47,532 nucleotides of DNA from an uncultured bacterium (GTDB lineage Bacteria; Krumholzibacteriota; Krumholzibacteriia; LZORAL124-64-63). Under the pieces are notes generated by a model. It was not told the origin of the DNA. It saw only the letters and a program-made list of their open reading frames with translations, and searched no databases. Shown in pieces: positions 17,124-27,084 of this stretch. The DNA lies in the NCBI GenBank assembly GCA_903859215.1, contig CAIOLW010000067.1, positions 1 to 47,532 on the forward strand, in the 5' to 3' direction. Position numbers and translations under genes: made by a program. Position 1 is the stretch's first letter. Each line of letters begins with the position of its first letter.

Positions 17124-19157
17124 GTGCACAGTCCCGTCTCCGAAAGCGTGATCCAGGAGAGCCTGCTGCGCTGGATCGTGCTGTTGCCCCTGCTCGGGGC
17201 AGCCATCAACGGCCTCTTGAACCGGCGGCTGCCGAAGGCCGCCGTGGGCGCCATCGCCTGCGGCGCGGTGGGCCTCTCGTTCGTCCTGTCGCTGACGGCC
17301 TTCCTGCGCCTGGCGGCGCTGCCCGCCGAGTCGCGCCTGCTGGTCGACACGGTCGCCAGGTGGATCGGCTTCGGCCCGCTGCGCGTCGACATGGGCTTCG
17401 CGATGGACCCGCTGAACGCGGTCATGGCGCTCATCGTCACGGGCGTGGGCTTCCTGATCCACGTCTACTCGCTGGGCTACATGTCGCACGACAAGGGCTT
17501 CCAGCGCTTCTTCACGTACCTGAACCTCTTCATCTTCGCGATGATGACGCTGATCCTGGGCGAGAACCTGCTCATGCTCTTCGTGGGCTGGGAGGGCGTG
17601 GGCCTCTGCTCGTACCTGCTGATCAGCTTCTGGTTCAACGAGGAAGCCAACGCGATCGCCGGCAAGAAGGCCTTCGTGGTCAACCGCATCGGCGACTTCG
17701 GCTTCCTGCTGGGCGTGTTCCTGCTGGGCGCCACGCTGCTGCCGCACCTTGGCGCGGGCGAGGGCCTGTTCAGCTTCCGCGTCATGCAGCGCCACGCCGA
17801 CGTCCTGGCCCCGGCGGCCACGGCCATCGCGCTGCTGCTGTTCGTGGGCGCCACCGGCAAGTCGGCGCAGATCCCGCTCTACATCTGGCTGCCCGACGCC
17901 ATGGCCGGCCCGACGCCCGTCAGCGCGCTGATCCACGCCGCCACCATGGTGACGGCCGGCGTCTACATGATCTGCCGCATGAACTTCCTGTTCGTGCTCT
18001 CGCCGGCGGCCATGCACGTGGTGGCGATCGTCGGCGCGGCGACCGCCCTGCTGGCGGCGACCATCGCCATGACGCAGAACGACATCAAGAAGGTGCTCGC
18101 GTACTCGACCGTCAGCCAGTTGGGCTACATGATGCTGGCCTGCGGCGTCGGCGCGTTCGCCGCCGGCATCTTCCACGTGATGACGCACGCCTTCTTCAAG
18201 GCCCTGCTGTTCCTCGGCTCGGGCTCGGTCATCCACGCGATGAGCGGCGAGCAGGACATGCGCGTCATGGGCGGCCTGTGGAAGAAGCTGCCGATCACGT
18301 TCTGGACGTTCCTGGCCGGCACCTTCGCCATCGCCGGCGTCTTTCCGCTGGCCGGGTTCTTCTCGAAGGACGAGATCCTCTGGAAGGCCTTCAGCGGCCA
18401 GGGCGGCGGCGTCGGGCTGTACGCCGTGGCGTTCCTGGTGGCCGGCCTGACGGCGTTCTACATGATGCGGCTGGTGGTCCTGACCTTCCACGGCCAGAAC
18501 CGCGCCGGCGCCGAGGTCAGGCACCACATCCACGAATCGCCCCTGACGATGACGCTGCCGCTGGTCGTGCTGGCGGTGCTCTCGGTGGTCGGCGGCTGGA
18601 TCGGCTGGCCCGCGTTCCTGGGCGGCAGCAACCGTTTCGAGCAGTGGCTCGAGCCGGTGTTCGCCGGTGGGCACCACGTGGCGGCGGCGGTGGCCGGCCA
18701 TGGCGGCGAGGCGCTGGCCGAAGGCGCGGCGGCTGCCCATGGCGCTGCGCACGAGGGGATGGGCCTCGAGCGCGCGCTGGCCGGGGCGTCGTTGACCTGG
18801 GGGCTGCTCGGCCTGTCGCTGGGCTACCTGGTCTACTCGCGGCGCACGAAGGTGGCCGACACGGTGCGCGGCATCGCGGGCGGCTGGCCGTACCGCGTGC
18901 TGCTGAACAAGTACTACGTGGACGAGGCCTACGACGGCGCCTTCATCCGGCCGGGCTTCCGGCTGTCGAAGACGGTGCTGTGGAAGACCGTCGACGCCGG
19001 CGTGATCGACGGGCTGCTGGTCAACGGCTCGGCCCTCGTCGTGGCGGTGTTCGGGTCGCTGCTGCGGTTGCTGCAGAACGGCCTGGTGCGGTTCTACGCC
19101 TGGTCCTTCACCGTGGGCGTGGCGGTGTTCGTCGTCTACCTGAGCCTGAAGGGCTAG
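17124..19157 (+). CDS. nuoL: NADH:quinone oxidoreductase subunit L
   Basis: 677-aa antiporter-like proton-pumping subunit with about 16 helices and the long lateral helix expected at the C-terminus. Conserved segments are MLFVGWEGVGLCSYLLI, GKSAQIPLYIWLPDAMAGPTPVSALIHAATMVTAGVY and DIKKVLAYSTVSQLGYM, which hold the channel lysine and glutamate. A His/Ala-rich loop (about residues 515-550) is less conserved. GTG 17124 is the only fitting start, with GGAG 7 bases upstream. Confidence 0.96.
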   Translation: MHSPVSESVIQESLLRWIVLLPLLGAAINGLLNRRLPKAAVGAIACGAVGLSFVLSLTAFLRLAALPAESRLLVDTVARWIGFGPLRVDMGFAMDPLNAVMALIVTGVGFLIHVYSLGYMSHDKGFQRFFTYLNLFIFAMMTLILGENLLMLFVGWEGVGLCSYLLISFWFNEEANAIAGKKAFVVNRIGDFGFLLGVFLLGATLLPHLGAGEGLFSFRVMQRHADVLAPAATAIALLLFVGATGKSAQIPLYIWLPDAMAGPTPVSALIHAATMVTAGVYMICRMNFLFVLSPAAMHVVAIVGAATALLAATIAMTQNDIKKVLAYSTVSQLGYMMLACGVGAFAAGIFHVMTHAFFKALLFLGSGSVIHAMSGEQDMRVMGGLWKKLPITFWTFLAGTFAIAGVFPLAGFFSKDEILWKAFSGQGGGVGLYAVAFLVAGLTAFYMMRLVVLTFHGQNRAGAEVRHHIHESPLTMTLPLVVLAVLSVVGGWIGWPAFLGGSNRFEQWLEPVFAGGHHVAAAVAGHGGEALAEGAAAAHGAAHEGMGLERALAGASLTWGLLGLSLGYLVYSRRTKVADTVRGIAGGWPYRVLLNKYYVDEAYDGAFIRPGFRLSKTVLWKTVDAGVIDGLLVNGSALVVAVFGSLLRLLQNGLVRFYAWSFTVGVAVFVVYLSLKG

Positions 19158-19169
19158 GAGGAAAGCGCT

Positions 19170-20755
<1,586 letters not shown>

Positions 20756-20756
<1 letters not shown>

Positions 20757-22270
20757 TGAACGGATTCCTTGCGCCGGCGATCGGCGACCAGCTCGACGCC
20801 CTGCTGCCGTTCCTGATCGTGGCTGGCGGCGGCCTGCTGGTCATGCTCGTGGACGCGCTCTTCCGCACGAAGCGGAAGGACCACCTGTCGCTACTGACAC
20901 TGATCGTGCTGCTGCTGTCGGTCCTGGCGCAGCTGCGCTCCGGCTTCGGTGACGAGCGCGTGCTCCTGTCGGGGATGCTGACGGTCACCGACTTCAGCCG
21001 CTTCTTCGACTTCCTGTTCGTCGGCTGCGCGGTGCTGACGACCGTGTTCGCCGGCTCGGCCTTCGACCGCGGCGGCCGGCAGCGTCCCGAGTTCTTCCCG
21101 CTGCTGCTGTTCGCGGTCCTGGGCATGATGGTGCTGGCGTCGGCGTCCGACCTGCTGTCGGTGTTCCTCGGCCTCGAGACGATGAGCCTGGCGGTCTACG
21201 TCCTGGCCGGCGGCGTGCGGGGCGACGTCCGCAGCAGCGAGGCCGGCTTCAAGTACCTCCTGATGGGCAGCTTCGCCTCGGCGTTCCTGCTGATGGGCAT
21301 GGCCCTGCTCTACGGGTTCGCGGGCGGCACGGCGTTCAGCGACATCGGGCGCGCCCTGGCGGCGGGCCCCGGCGAGCGCGGCCTGGCGGCGCTCGCCGGC
21401 GGGCTCATCCTCGTCGGCTTCGGCTTCAAGGTGGCGATGGTGCCGTTCCACATGTGGACGCCCGACGTCTACGACGGCGCCCCGGCCTACGTGACGGGCT
21501 TCATGGCCACGGCCGTCAAGGCGGCGGGCTTCGCCATCCTGACGCGCTTCGTCCTGCTGATGCAGCCGCACCTGGCCTTCACCTGGTACCCGCTCCTGGT
21601 GGGCCTGGCCGTGGTGACGATGTCGGTGGGCAACCTGGTGGCGCTGGCGCAGAACGGCATCAAGCGCATGCTGGCCTGGTCGTCGATCGCGCACGCGGGC
21701 TACCTGCTGCTGGGCGTGGTCACGCTGATCTCGCCTGCGCACGGCAACAGCGGGCAGATGATGCTGGGCCGCGAGGTGGGCGAGGCGGCCGGCTCGGCGC
21801 TGCTGTTCTACCTGCTCGGGTACAGCCTGATGAACCTGGCCGCGTTCGGCGTGATCGGCGCCCTGTCGAAGGGCGGCAGGGAAGCGGACGAGATCGAGCG
21901 CTACGCCGGACTCAGCCGCCGCAAGCCGCTGGCGGCCGCGGTGCTCGCCATCGCGATGCTGTCGCTGGCCGGCATCCCGCCGATGGTCGGGTTCATGTCG
22001 AAGTTCTACCTGTTCTCGGCGGTCGTGCGCGCGGGGCTGGTGCCGCTGGCCATCATCGGCGTCATCAACTCGCTGTTGTCGGTGTACTACTACCTGCGCA
22101 TCCTCGTCGTGATGTACATGAAGAAGCCCGAAGAGGGCGGCTACGACGATGCCGATACCGTCGCCGTCAGCGCGGCCGCCGTGCTGGCCGGCCTGATCCT
22201 GCTGCTGGGCGTCATGCCCGAGGGCGTGCACCGCGCCGCCCAGGAGATCTTCCGGCAGATCACGTTCTAG
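20756..22270 (+). CDS. nuoN: NADH:quinone oxidoreductase subunit N
   Basis: 504-aa antiporter-like proton-pumping subunit, last Complex I gene of the operon. SVFLGLETMSLAVYVLAG and KVAMVPFHMWTPDVYDGAPAYVTGFMATAVKAAGF are diagnostic; NGIKRMLAWSSIAHAGYLL follows. ATG 20756 is preferred, with GGAG about 8 bases upstream; GTG 20753, one codon earlier, is possible. With it the operon is complete: A, B, CD, E to N, with no accessory gene inserted. Confidence 0.96.
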
Positions 22271-22300
22271 AGCGGCCGCCGCGGCCGCCAGGGAGTCGCG

Positions 22301-23671
22301 ATGAGCGTCGTCACGGTCAACCCCGCCACCGGCGGGAAGCTCGCCGAATACCCGCACCAGGACGCGGCCCAGGTCGCGGCCGCGCTGGCCCGCTCGGTGG
22401 CCGCCGGCCGCGAGTGGTCGCGCCGCACCGTGGCCGAGCGCACCGTCCTGTTGCCGGCGCTCGCCGCCCGCCTGCGCGCCCGCGCGCCCGAACTCGCCCG
22501 CCTGATGAGCCTGGAGATGGGCAAGACCATCACCGAGGCCAAGGGCGAGGTGGAAAAGTGCGCCTGGCTGTGCGAAGTGTACGCCGAGCGCAGCGAAGCC
22601 TGGCTGGCCGACACGCCGATGGAGGCCGATGGCCTGCGCCACCGCGTCGCCTACCAGCCGCTGGGCGTCGTCCTGTCCATCATGCCCTGGAACTACCCGC
22701 TGTGGCAGGCGCTGCGCTTCGGCGTGCCCACGCTGACGGCCGGCAACACCAGCATCCTGAAGCATGCCTCGAACGTCACCGGCTGCGGCCTGGCCATCGC
22801 CGAACTGTTCGCCGAGGCGGGCTATCCCGCGGGCGCGTTCCAGACGATCGTCGCCGACCACGCCACGGTCGCGGGGCTGGTCGCGCACGACGACGTGCGC
22901 GGATTGTCTCTGACCGGTTCGGTCGAGGCCGGGCGCCGCGTGGCCGAGCTGGCCGGGCGACACCTCAAGAAGGTCGTGCTCGAACTGGGGGGCAGCGACC
23001 CGTTCATCGTGCTGGCCGATGCCGACCTGGACGCCGCCGTGCGCGGCGCCGTCACCGGGCGCATGCTGTGCACGGGACAGAGCTGCATCGCGGCCAAGCG
23101 CTTCCTCGTCGCGCGCGAAGTCGTGGCCGACTTCACGGCGCGCTTCGGCGCCGCGATGGCCGCGCTGCCGGTGGGCGACCCGCTGGACGAGAAGACGCGC
23201 GTGGGGGCCATCGTGAACGAGCAGGAGATGCAGGTGCTGGCCGACCAGGTCGGCGACGCGCTGCAGCGCGGCGCGCGGCTGGTCACCGGCGGCAGTCGCC
23301 TTGACCTGCCCGGCTGCTTCTTCCCGCCGACGGTGCTCGCGGACGTCACGCCGGGCATGGCCGTCTGGCGCGACGAGGTCTTCGGCCCCATCGCGCCGGT
23401 GATGGCGTTCGCCGACGACGAGCAGGCGATCCGGCTGGCCAACGATTCGGTGTTCGGGCTGGGCGGCTGCGTGTGGACGCGCGACCTCGAGCGCGGCGAG
23501 CGCCTGGCGCGCCGGCTCGAGTCCGGGACGGTCTTCGTCAACTCGATCGTCAAGAGCGACCCGCGGATGCCCTTCGGCGGGGTCAAACAGAGCGGGCTGG
23601 GGCGGGAGCTGTCCTGGCACGGGCTGCGCGAGTTCACCAACGTCCAGGGCATCAACGTCTACCCGGCGTGA
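22301..23671 (+). CDS. Aldehyde dehydrogenase, Sad/YneI-type succinate-semialdehyde dehydrogenase
   Basis: 456-aa NAD(P)-dependent aldehyde dehydrogenase. The catalytic residues are E228 in VLELGGSDPF and C262 in CTGQSCIAAKRF; the Rossmann-binding LTGSVEAGRRVAEL and PWNYPLWQ segments are present. It resembles E. coli Sad (YneI) closely by eye, in LGVVLSIMPWNYPLWQ, VLELGGSDPFIVL and FGGVKQSGLGREL, which favours succinate semialdehyde as substrate; other short aldehydes remain possible. ATG 22301 follows AGGGAG. It begins 30 bases after nuoN with no terminator between except a short GC palindrome, so it may be read from the nuo promoter. NADH it makes could feed Complex I. Confidence 0.88.
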   Translation: MSVVTVNPATGGKLAEYPHQDAAQVAAALARSVAAGREWSRRTVAERTVLLPALAARLRARAPELARLMSLEMGKTITEAKGEVEKCAWLCEVYAERSEAWLADTPMEADGLRHRVAYQPLGVVLSIMPWNYPLWQALRFGVPTLTAGNTSILKHASNVTGCGLAIAELFAEAGYPAGAFQTIVADHATVAGLVAHDDVRGLSLTGSVEAGRRVAELAGRHLKKVVLELGGSDPFIVLADADLDAAVRGAVTGRMLCTGQSCIAAKRFLVAREVVADFTARFGAAMAALPVGDPLDEKTRVGAIVNEQEMQVLADQVGDALQRGARLVTGGSRLDLPGCFFPPTVLADVTPGMAVWRDEVFGPIAPVMAFADDEQAIRLANDSVFGLGGCVWTRDLERGERLARRLESGTVFVNSIVKSDPRMPFGGVKQSGLGRELSWHGLREFTNVQGINVYPA

Positions 23672-23704
23672 TCGCGCGGCGCGACCCTGGCCGGACAGGC
23701 GCGC

Positions 23705-23923
23705 TTAGATCTGTTCGACGCGCAGGACCTCGGGGATGCGCGCCTTCATGCGGGCCTCGACGCCCTGCTTGAGCGTGACCATGCTCATCGGGCACGAGCC
23801 GCAGGCCCCGCGCATGCGCACCGTGACGACGCCCTCGTGGAAATCGATGAACTCGATGTCGCCGCCGTCGGCCTGCAGCGTGGGGCGGATCTCGTCGAGA
23901 ACCGCCAGGATCTGTTCCTTCAT
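23705..23923 (-). CDS. NifU C-terminal-domain Fe-S scaffold protein
   Basis: 72-aa stand-alone NifU-like (Nfu) domain that carries or delivers Fe-S clusters. The conserved start IRPTLQADGGDIEFID and the CxxC cluster motif in RGACGSCPMSMVTLKQGVE are both present. ATG 23923 is chosen because AAGGA lies 9 bases upstream; the frame is open further (to 23995), but that stretch is Pro/Arg-rich and not part of the family. It is convergent with the aldehyde dehydrogenase gene. It could supply the many Fe-S proteins encoded nearby (Complex I, the Qrc-like complex), but that link is inference. Confidence 0.9.
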   Translation of the reverse strand: MKEQILAVLDEIRPTLQADGGDIEFIDFHEGVVTVRMRGACGSCPMSMVTLKQGVEARMKARIPEVLRVEQI

Positions 23924-24148
23924 GGCGTCATTCCTTCGCGGTTGCGGGGACGGATGCGGGCGCGGACCCGGCGGGGCAGCCACCGTGTCGCGCACCCCTA
24001 TGCTAGCTGCCGGGGGCGGGGCAGGTCAACCGGCGGCTTGTCCTTGTCGCGGTGCGCCGGGTGGCCTACGATGCCCGCGACGGCGTTCGCGCCCCCGGAG
24101 CCCCGGGGAAAGGTCCTGCCGCCGCCCTTCCAACCGTACGGAGTCCCC

Positions 24149-24979
24149 GTGAGCGACCGCCTGGCCGATGAACTGGCAACCCTGCGCGAACTGGCGCTCG
24201 CGGCCGGCCGCGAGCTGCTGGCCAGCCTGGGGAACCTCGGCCGCGTCGAGGCGAAAACCGCGACCGAGTTCGTCACCGATGTCGACCGCCGGGTCGAGGA
24301 ACTGGTCCTGGCGGGGCTCAGCCGCCATTTCCCGGCCGACGCCGTGCTGGCCGAGGAGTCCGGCGACCGCGTCGGCGCCCCGGGCGGGCGGACGTGGTAC
24401 ATCGACCCGCTCGACGGGACCACGAACTTCGCCCACGGCCACCCCATCTTCGCGTTCTCGGCGGGCTGCGCCGGGGCGGGCGGCCTTGAACTGGGCGCGG
24501 TCTACCTGCCGTACCTCGACGAACTGTACCTGGCGCGTCGCGGCGGCGGCGCCACGCTCGAACGCCCGCGGGCCGGCGAGCCCGCGCGCCCTTTGGCCCG
24601 CCGCGTGCCCGTCGACGTGAAGCAGTCCCTGCTGGCCACCGGCTTCCCGTACGTGCGCGACCACAACGTCGATCGCACGCTGGCCGCGGTCGGCGCGCTG
24701 CTCAAGGCGCCCTGCCACGGCATCCGGCGCGGCGGCAGCGCCGCAGCCGACCTCGTGCACGTGGCGGCGGGGAAGATGGACGGCTACTTCGAACTGCGGC
24801 TGCGGCCGTGGGACACCGCCGGCGGCACGCTCATCGCGCGCGAGGCCGGCGTCATCGTCACCGACCTGGCCGGCGTGGCCGTGGCCGTGCCCAGCCCGAC
24901 CATCGTGGCGGCCGCGCCCGGCCTGCACGCGCAGATGATGCAGGTTCTCGCGGCGACGGCCGGCCCGGAGCCCGCATGA
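24149..24979 (+). CDS. Inositol monophosphatase family protein (SuhB-like)
   Basis: 276-aa Mg-dependent sugar/inositol phosphatase. Metal ligands are E70 in LAEES, D86 and D89 in YIDPLDGTTNFAHG, and D222 in RPWDTAGGTLIAREAG, all in the standard order and spacing. Substrates in the family include inositol phosphates, fructose-1,6-bisphosphate, NADP and histidinol phosphate; SuhB also acts in rRNA transcription. The start is GTG 24149, with GGAG 5 bases upstream; an in-frame ATG about 80 bases earlier would add a Pro-rich tail with no homology visible. It overlaps the next gene by four bases (ATGA). Confidence 0.87.
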   Translation: MSDRLADELATLRELALAAGRELLASLGNLGRVEAKTATEFVTDVDRRVEELVLAGLSRHFPADAVLAEESGDRVGAPGGRTWYIDPLDGTTNFAHGHPIFAFSAGCAGAGGLELGAVYLPYLDELYLARRGGGATLERPRAGEPARPLARRVPVDVKQSLLATGFPYVRDHNVDRTLAAVGALLKAPCHGIRRGGSAAADLVHVAAGKMDGYFELRLRPWDTAGGTLIAREAGVIVTDLAGVAVAVPSPTIVAAAPGLHAQMMQVLAATAGPEPA

Positions 24980-25299
24980 ACCCGGCCGACCTCTACGTGG
25001 TGGCGACCACCTTCCCCGACCGCGAGGCGGCCGAGCGCGTTGCCGCGCTGCTGGTCGACGCGGGCCTGGCCGTGTGCGCGCAGGTGGGCGCCGACCTCGT
25101 CTCGTTCTACCGCTGGGAAGGCAAGGTCGCGCGCACGCCGGAAGTGGCGCTCGTGCTGAAGGTGCTGCCCGACCGCCTGGACCTGTGCCTGGGCGACCTG
25201 CGGCAACAGCACCCGTACGACGTGCCGCAGATCGCCGCCTGGGCCGTCGACCATGTCTCGCGCGAATACCTCGACTGGGCGCGCGGGGAGCCGCGGTGA
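24976..25299 (+). CDS. cutA: CutA-like divalent-cation tolerance protein
   Basis: 107-aa cytosolic protein with the whole CutA1 fold. Supporting segments are the N-terminal YVVATTFPDREAAERVAALL, the central VSFYRWEGKV, and the signature HPYDVPQIAAW before the C-terminal helix. CutA forms trimers related to PII proteins; it was linked to copper tolerance in E. coli, but its biochemical role is unsettled. It overlaps the phosphatase gene (ATGA) and the next gene (GTGA), so the three are surely cotranscribed. Confidence 0.92.
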   Translation: MNPADLYVVATTFPDREAAERVAALLVDAGLAVCAQVGADLVSFYRWEGKVARTPEVALVLKVLPDRLDLCLGDLRQQHPYDVPQIAAWAVDHVSREYLDWARGEPR

Positions 25300-26117
25300 G
25301 CGAGCACGCGAACGCCGGCGGCGTCCTCACGCTGCTCACCGATTTCGGCCTGCGCGACCCGTGGGTCGCCGAGGTCAAGGGCGCCATCCACAGCGCGTGG
25401 GCGCGGCGCCCGGGCACAGGCTTGCTGCCGTCCATCGTCGACCTCGGGCACGACCTCCCGCGCGGCGACATCGCCGCCGCGGCCTGGTTCCTCGAACGCG
25501 TCGCGGCGACGTACCCGGCCGGCACGGTGCACCTGGCGGTCGTCGATCCCGGCGTGGGTTCGGCGCGACCTGCGATCGCCTGCGCCGCGCGCGGGCAGGT
25601 CTTCGTCGGCCCGGGCAACGGCCTGCTGGCCTTTTTGCGGGATGAGCCCGGCCTGCTCGTGGTCGACCTTCGCGACCTGCCCGGCCGCGGCCACCCGCGC
25701 ACCGGGCTGGTCAGCGCGACGTTCCACGGACGCGACGTCTTTGCGCCGGCTGCGGCGCGCCTGGCGCTCGGCGATCCCGTGGCGCTGCTGGGACCGGCGT
25801 TGCCGGCCGCCTCACTTGGCGCCCTGCCGACCGCCGCAGATGTCCCGCGCGTGGCCTGGGTCGATGCCTTCGGCAACGCCGTCAGCGACCTGGCGGCCGG
25901 CTCGGCCGCGGGCGACCGCCTGGCGAACGGCGCGCGGCTCGTCGTCGCGGGCGCCGAGGTGCCGGGGCCGCATGCCTGCTACGCCGATGCCCCCGCCGAC
26001 CGCCCGTTCTGGTACTGGGGCAGCGGCGGCACGGTGGAGATCGCGGTGCCGGGGGGCGACGCCGCCGCCCGGCTGGGCTTGTGCCCGGGGCTGGCCCTGC
26101 AGGTGACCGGTCCTTAA
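25296..26117 (+). CDS. SAM hydroxide adenosyltransferase (DUF62 / fluorinase-chlorinase family)
   Basis: 273-aa enzyme of the family that attacks the 5' carbon of S-adenosylmethionine; plain members use water, giving adenosine and methionine. Conserved pieces are LLTDFGLRDPWV (D16, D21), VVDPGVGSAR (D84, R91) and TFHGRDVFAPAAA (H144). D84, R91 and H144 match the Asp-Arg-His set described for the hydrolytic enzymes. The usual GPDNG loop reads GPGNG here (residues 105-109), so one aspartate is lost. The GTG start at 25296 overlaps the cutA stop. Confidence 0.85.
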   Translation: MSEHANAGGVLTLLTDFGLRDPWVAEVKGAIHSAWARRPGTGLLPSIVDLGHDLPRGDIAAAAWFLERVAATYPAGTVHLAVVDPGVGSARPAIACAARGQVFVGPGNGLLAFLRDEPGLLVVDLRDLPGRGHPRTGLVSATFHGRDVFAPAAARLALGDPVALLGPALPAASLGALPTAADVPRVAWVDAFGNAVSDLAAGSAAGDRLANGARLVVAGAEVPGPHACYADAPADRPFWYWGSGGTVEIAVPGGDAAARLGLCPGLALQVTGP

Positions 26118-26207
26118 CTTGGTGTGTGGGCAACTGGGGTGATGGCGGCGCGTCCGGGAGACGGCCGCCGCGGCGCGGGAGACCTTCGTCCTGGCGAGGA
26201 AGTGGCG

Positions 26208-27005
26208 ATGACGTCAAACGAGCGGATCCGGGTGGCGGCGCTGGCCGCGATGGCGGCCGTGCTGATGGCCTGCGGCGGCTGCGGCAGCCAGCGCATCACG
26301 TTCATCTACCCGAACGAGGCGGTGAACCTGTCGCTGATCGGCAGCCGCACGCCCACGATCTACATCGACACGGTCACCGACATGCGCCCGTCGGTGCAGC
26401 GCGCGGGGGAGGGCCATTTCCTGAAGATCACCTTCCCGAAGGACCACGCGTGGGAGGCGCCGGCGACCACGATCTACGCCGAGGCGCTGGCGCAGGACCT
26501 CGAGCAGACCGGCCTGGTCGAACTGGTGCCCCTGGCGGGGCAGGCCGATTACCGCCTGTCGGCCGACCTGCTGTCGCTCACGTGCACGCTGCAGCGCTCG
26601 GCGACTTCGTATGTGGTGACGGGCCTGATCGGCGGCGCGGTCGGCGCGTTCCTCGGCGGCGGCAGCGGCAACAGCGTCAAGACCGGCGTGGCCGGCGCCC
26701 TGGCCGGGATGATGGCGATCCCCGTGCCGACGAACAACCACGCCGAGGCCGAGGTGCGCCTGACGCTGCGCGACCGCAGCGGCGAGATCGTCTGGCAGAA
26801 GACATGCCTCGGCGAGGTGGAACAGCGCAGCTACATCACGCCCACGGCGCGGCAGGACCAGGAACTGGTCAACCGCAACCTCACGCGCGCGGTCAAGCGC
26901 GCGGACGCCTGCCTGTTCGGGCAGCTGCGGCAGGTGCTGGGCGACCGCTCCAAGCCGACGCCGGCGCCGGCGCCCGCGAAGCCGGACAGCACGGCCGCGA
27001 AGTAG
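26208..27005 (+). CDS. Predicted lipoprotein with glycine-rich membrane hairpin
   Basis: 265-aa protein of unknown function. Residues 1-22 form a lipoprotein signal ending in LMAC, with C22 as the acylated cysteine. The middle (about residues 140-175) is a Gly/Ala-rich pair of hydrophobic stretches (GLIGGAVGAFLGGGSGN and GVAGALAGMMA) like the glycine-zipper segments of envelope lipoproteins. The surrounding beta-rich domain (SADLLSLTCTLQR, AEVRLTLRDRSGEIVWQKT) resembles uncharacterised lipoproteins of the DUF4136/LptE-like kind only loosely. The C-terminus is Pro/Ala/Lys-rich. ATG 26208 has AGGA upstream. A strong hairpin follows the stop. Confidence 0.7.
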   Translation: MTSNERIRVAALAAMAAVLMACGGCGSQRITFIYPNEAVNLSLIGSRTPTIYIDTVTDMRPSVQRAGEGHFLKITFPKDHAWEAPATTIYAEALAQDLEQTGLVELVPLAGQADYRLSADLLSLTCTLQRSATSYVVTGLIGGAVGAFLGGGSGNSVKTGVAGALAGMMAIPVPTNNHAEAEVRLTLRDRSGEIVWQKTCLGEVEQRSYITPTARQDQELVNRNLTRAVKRADACLFGQLRQVLGDRSKPTPAPAPAKPDSTAAK

Positions 27006-27027
27006 GCGCGCGCCACACCGTGACAAG

Positions 27028-27059
27028 GAAGCGGCCGGCCCCTCGGGACCGGCCGCTTC
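27028..27059. terminator. Hairpin terminator between convergent genes
   Basis: GAAGCGGCCGG (27028-27038) pairs with CCGGCCGCTTC (27049-27059) over a 10-base loop that can pair further. It lies between the lipoprotein stop (27005) and the PhoH stop (27085), so it can end transcripts from both sides. No long U-run. Confidence 0.65.
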
Positions 27060-27084
27060 GTCAACGCAATGCGCGAACCAGCCG

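Noticed and set aside
22272-22288. Terminator after nuoN
   Set aside because: GCGGCCGCCGCGGCCGC is self-complementary but short and has no U-tract; the next gene starts 30 bases after the nuoN stop, so read-through is more likely.
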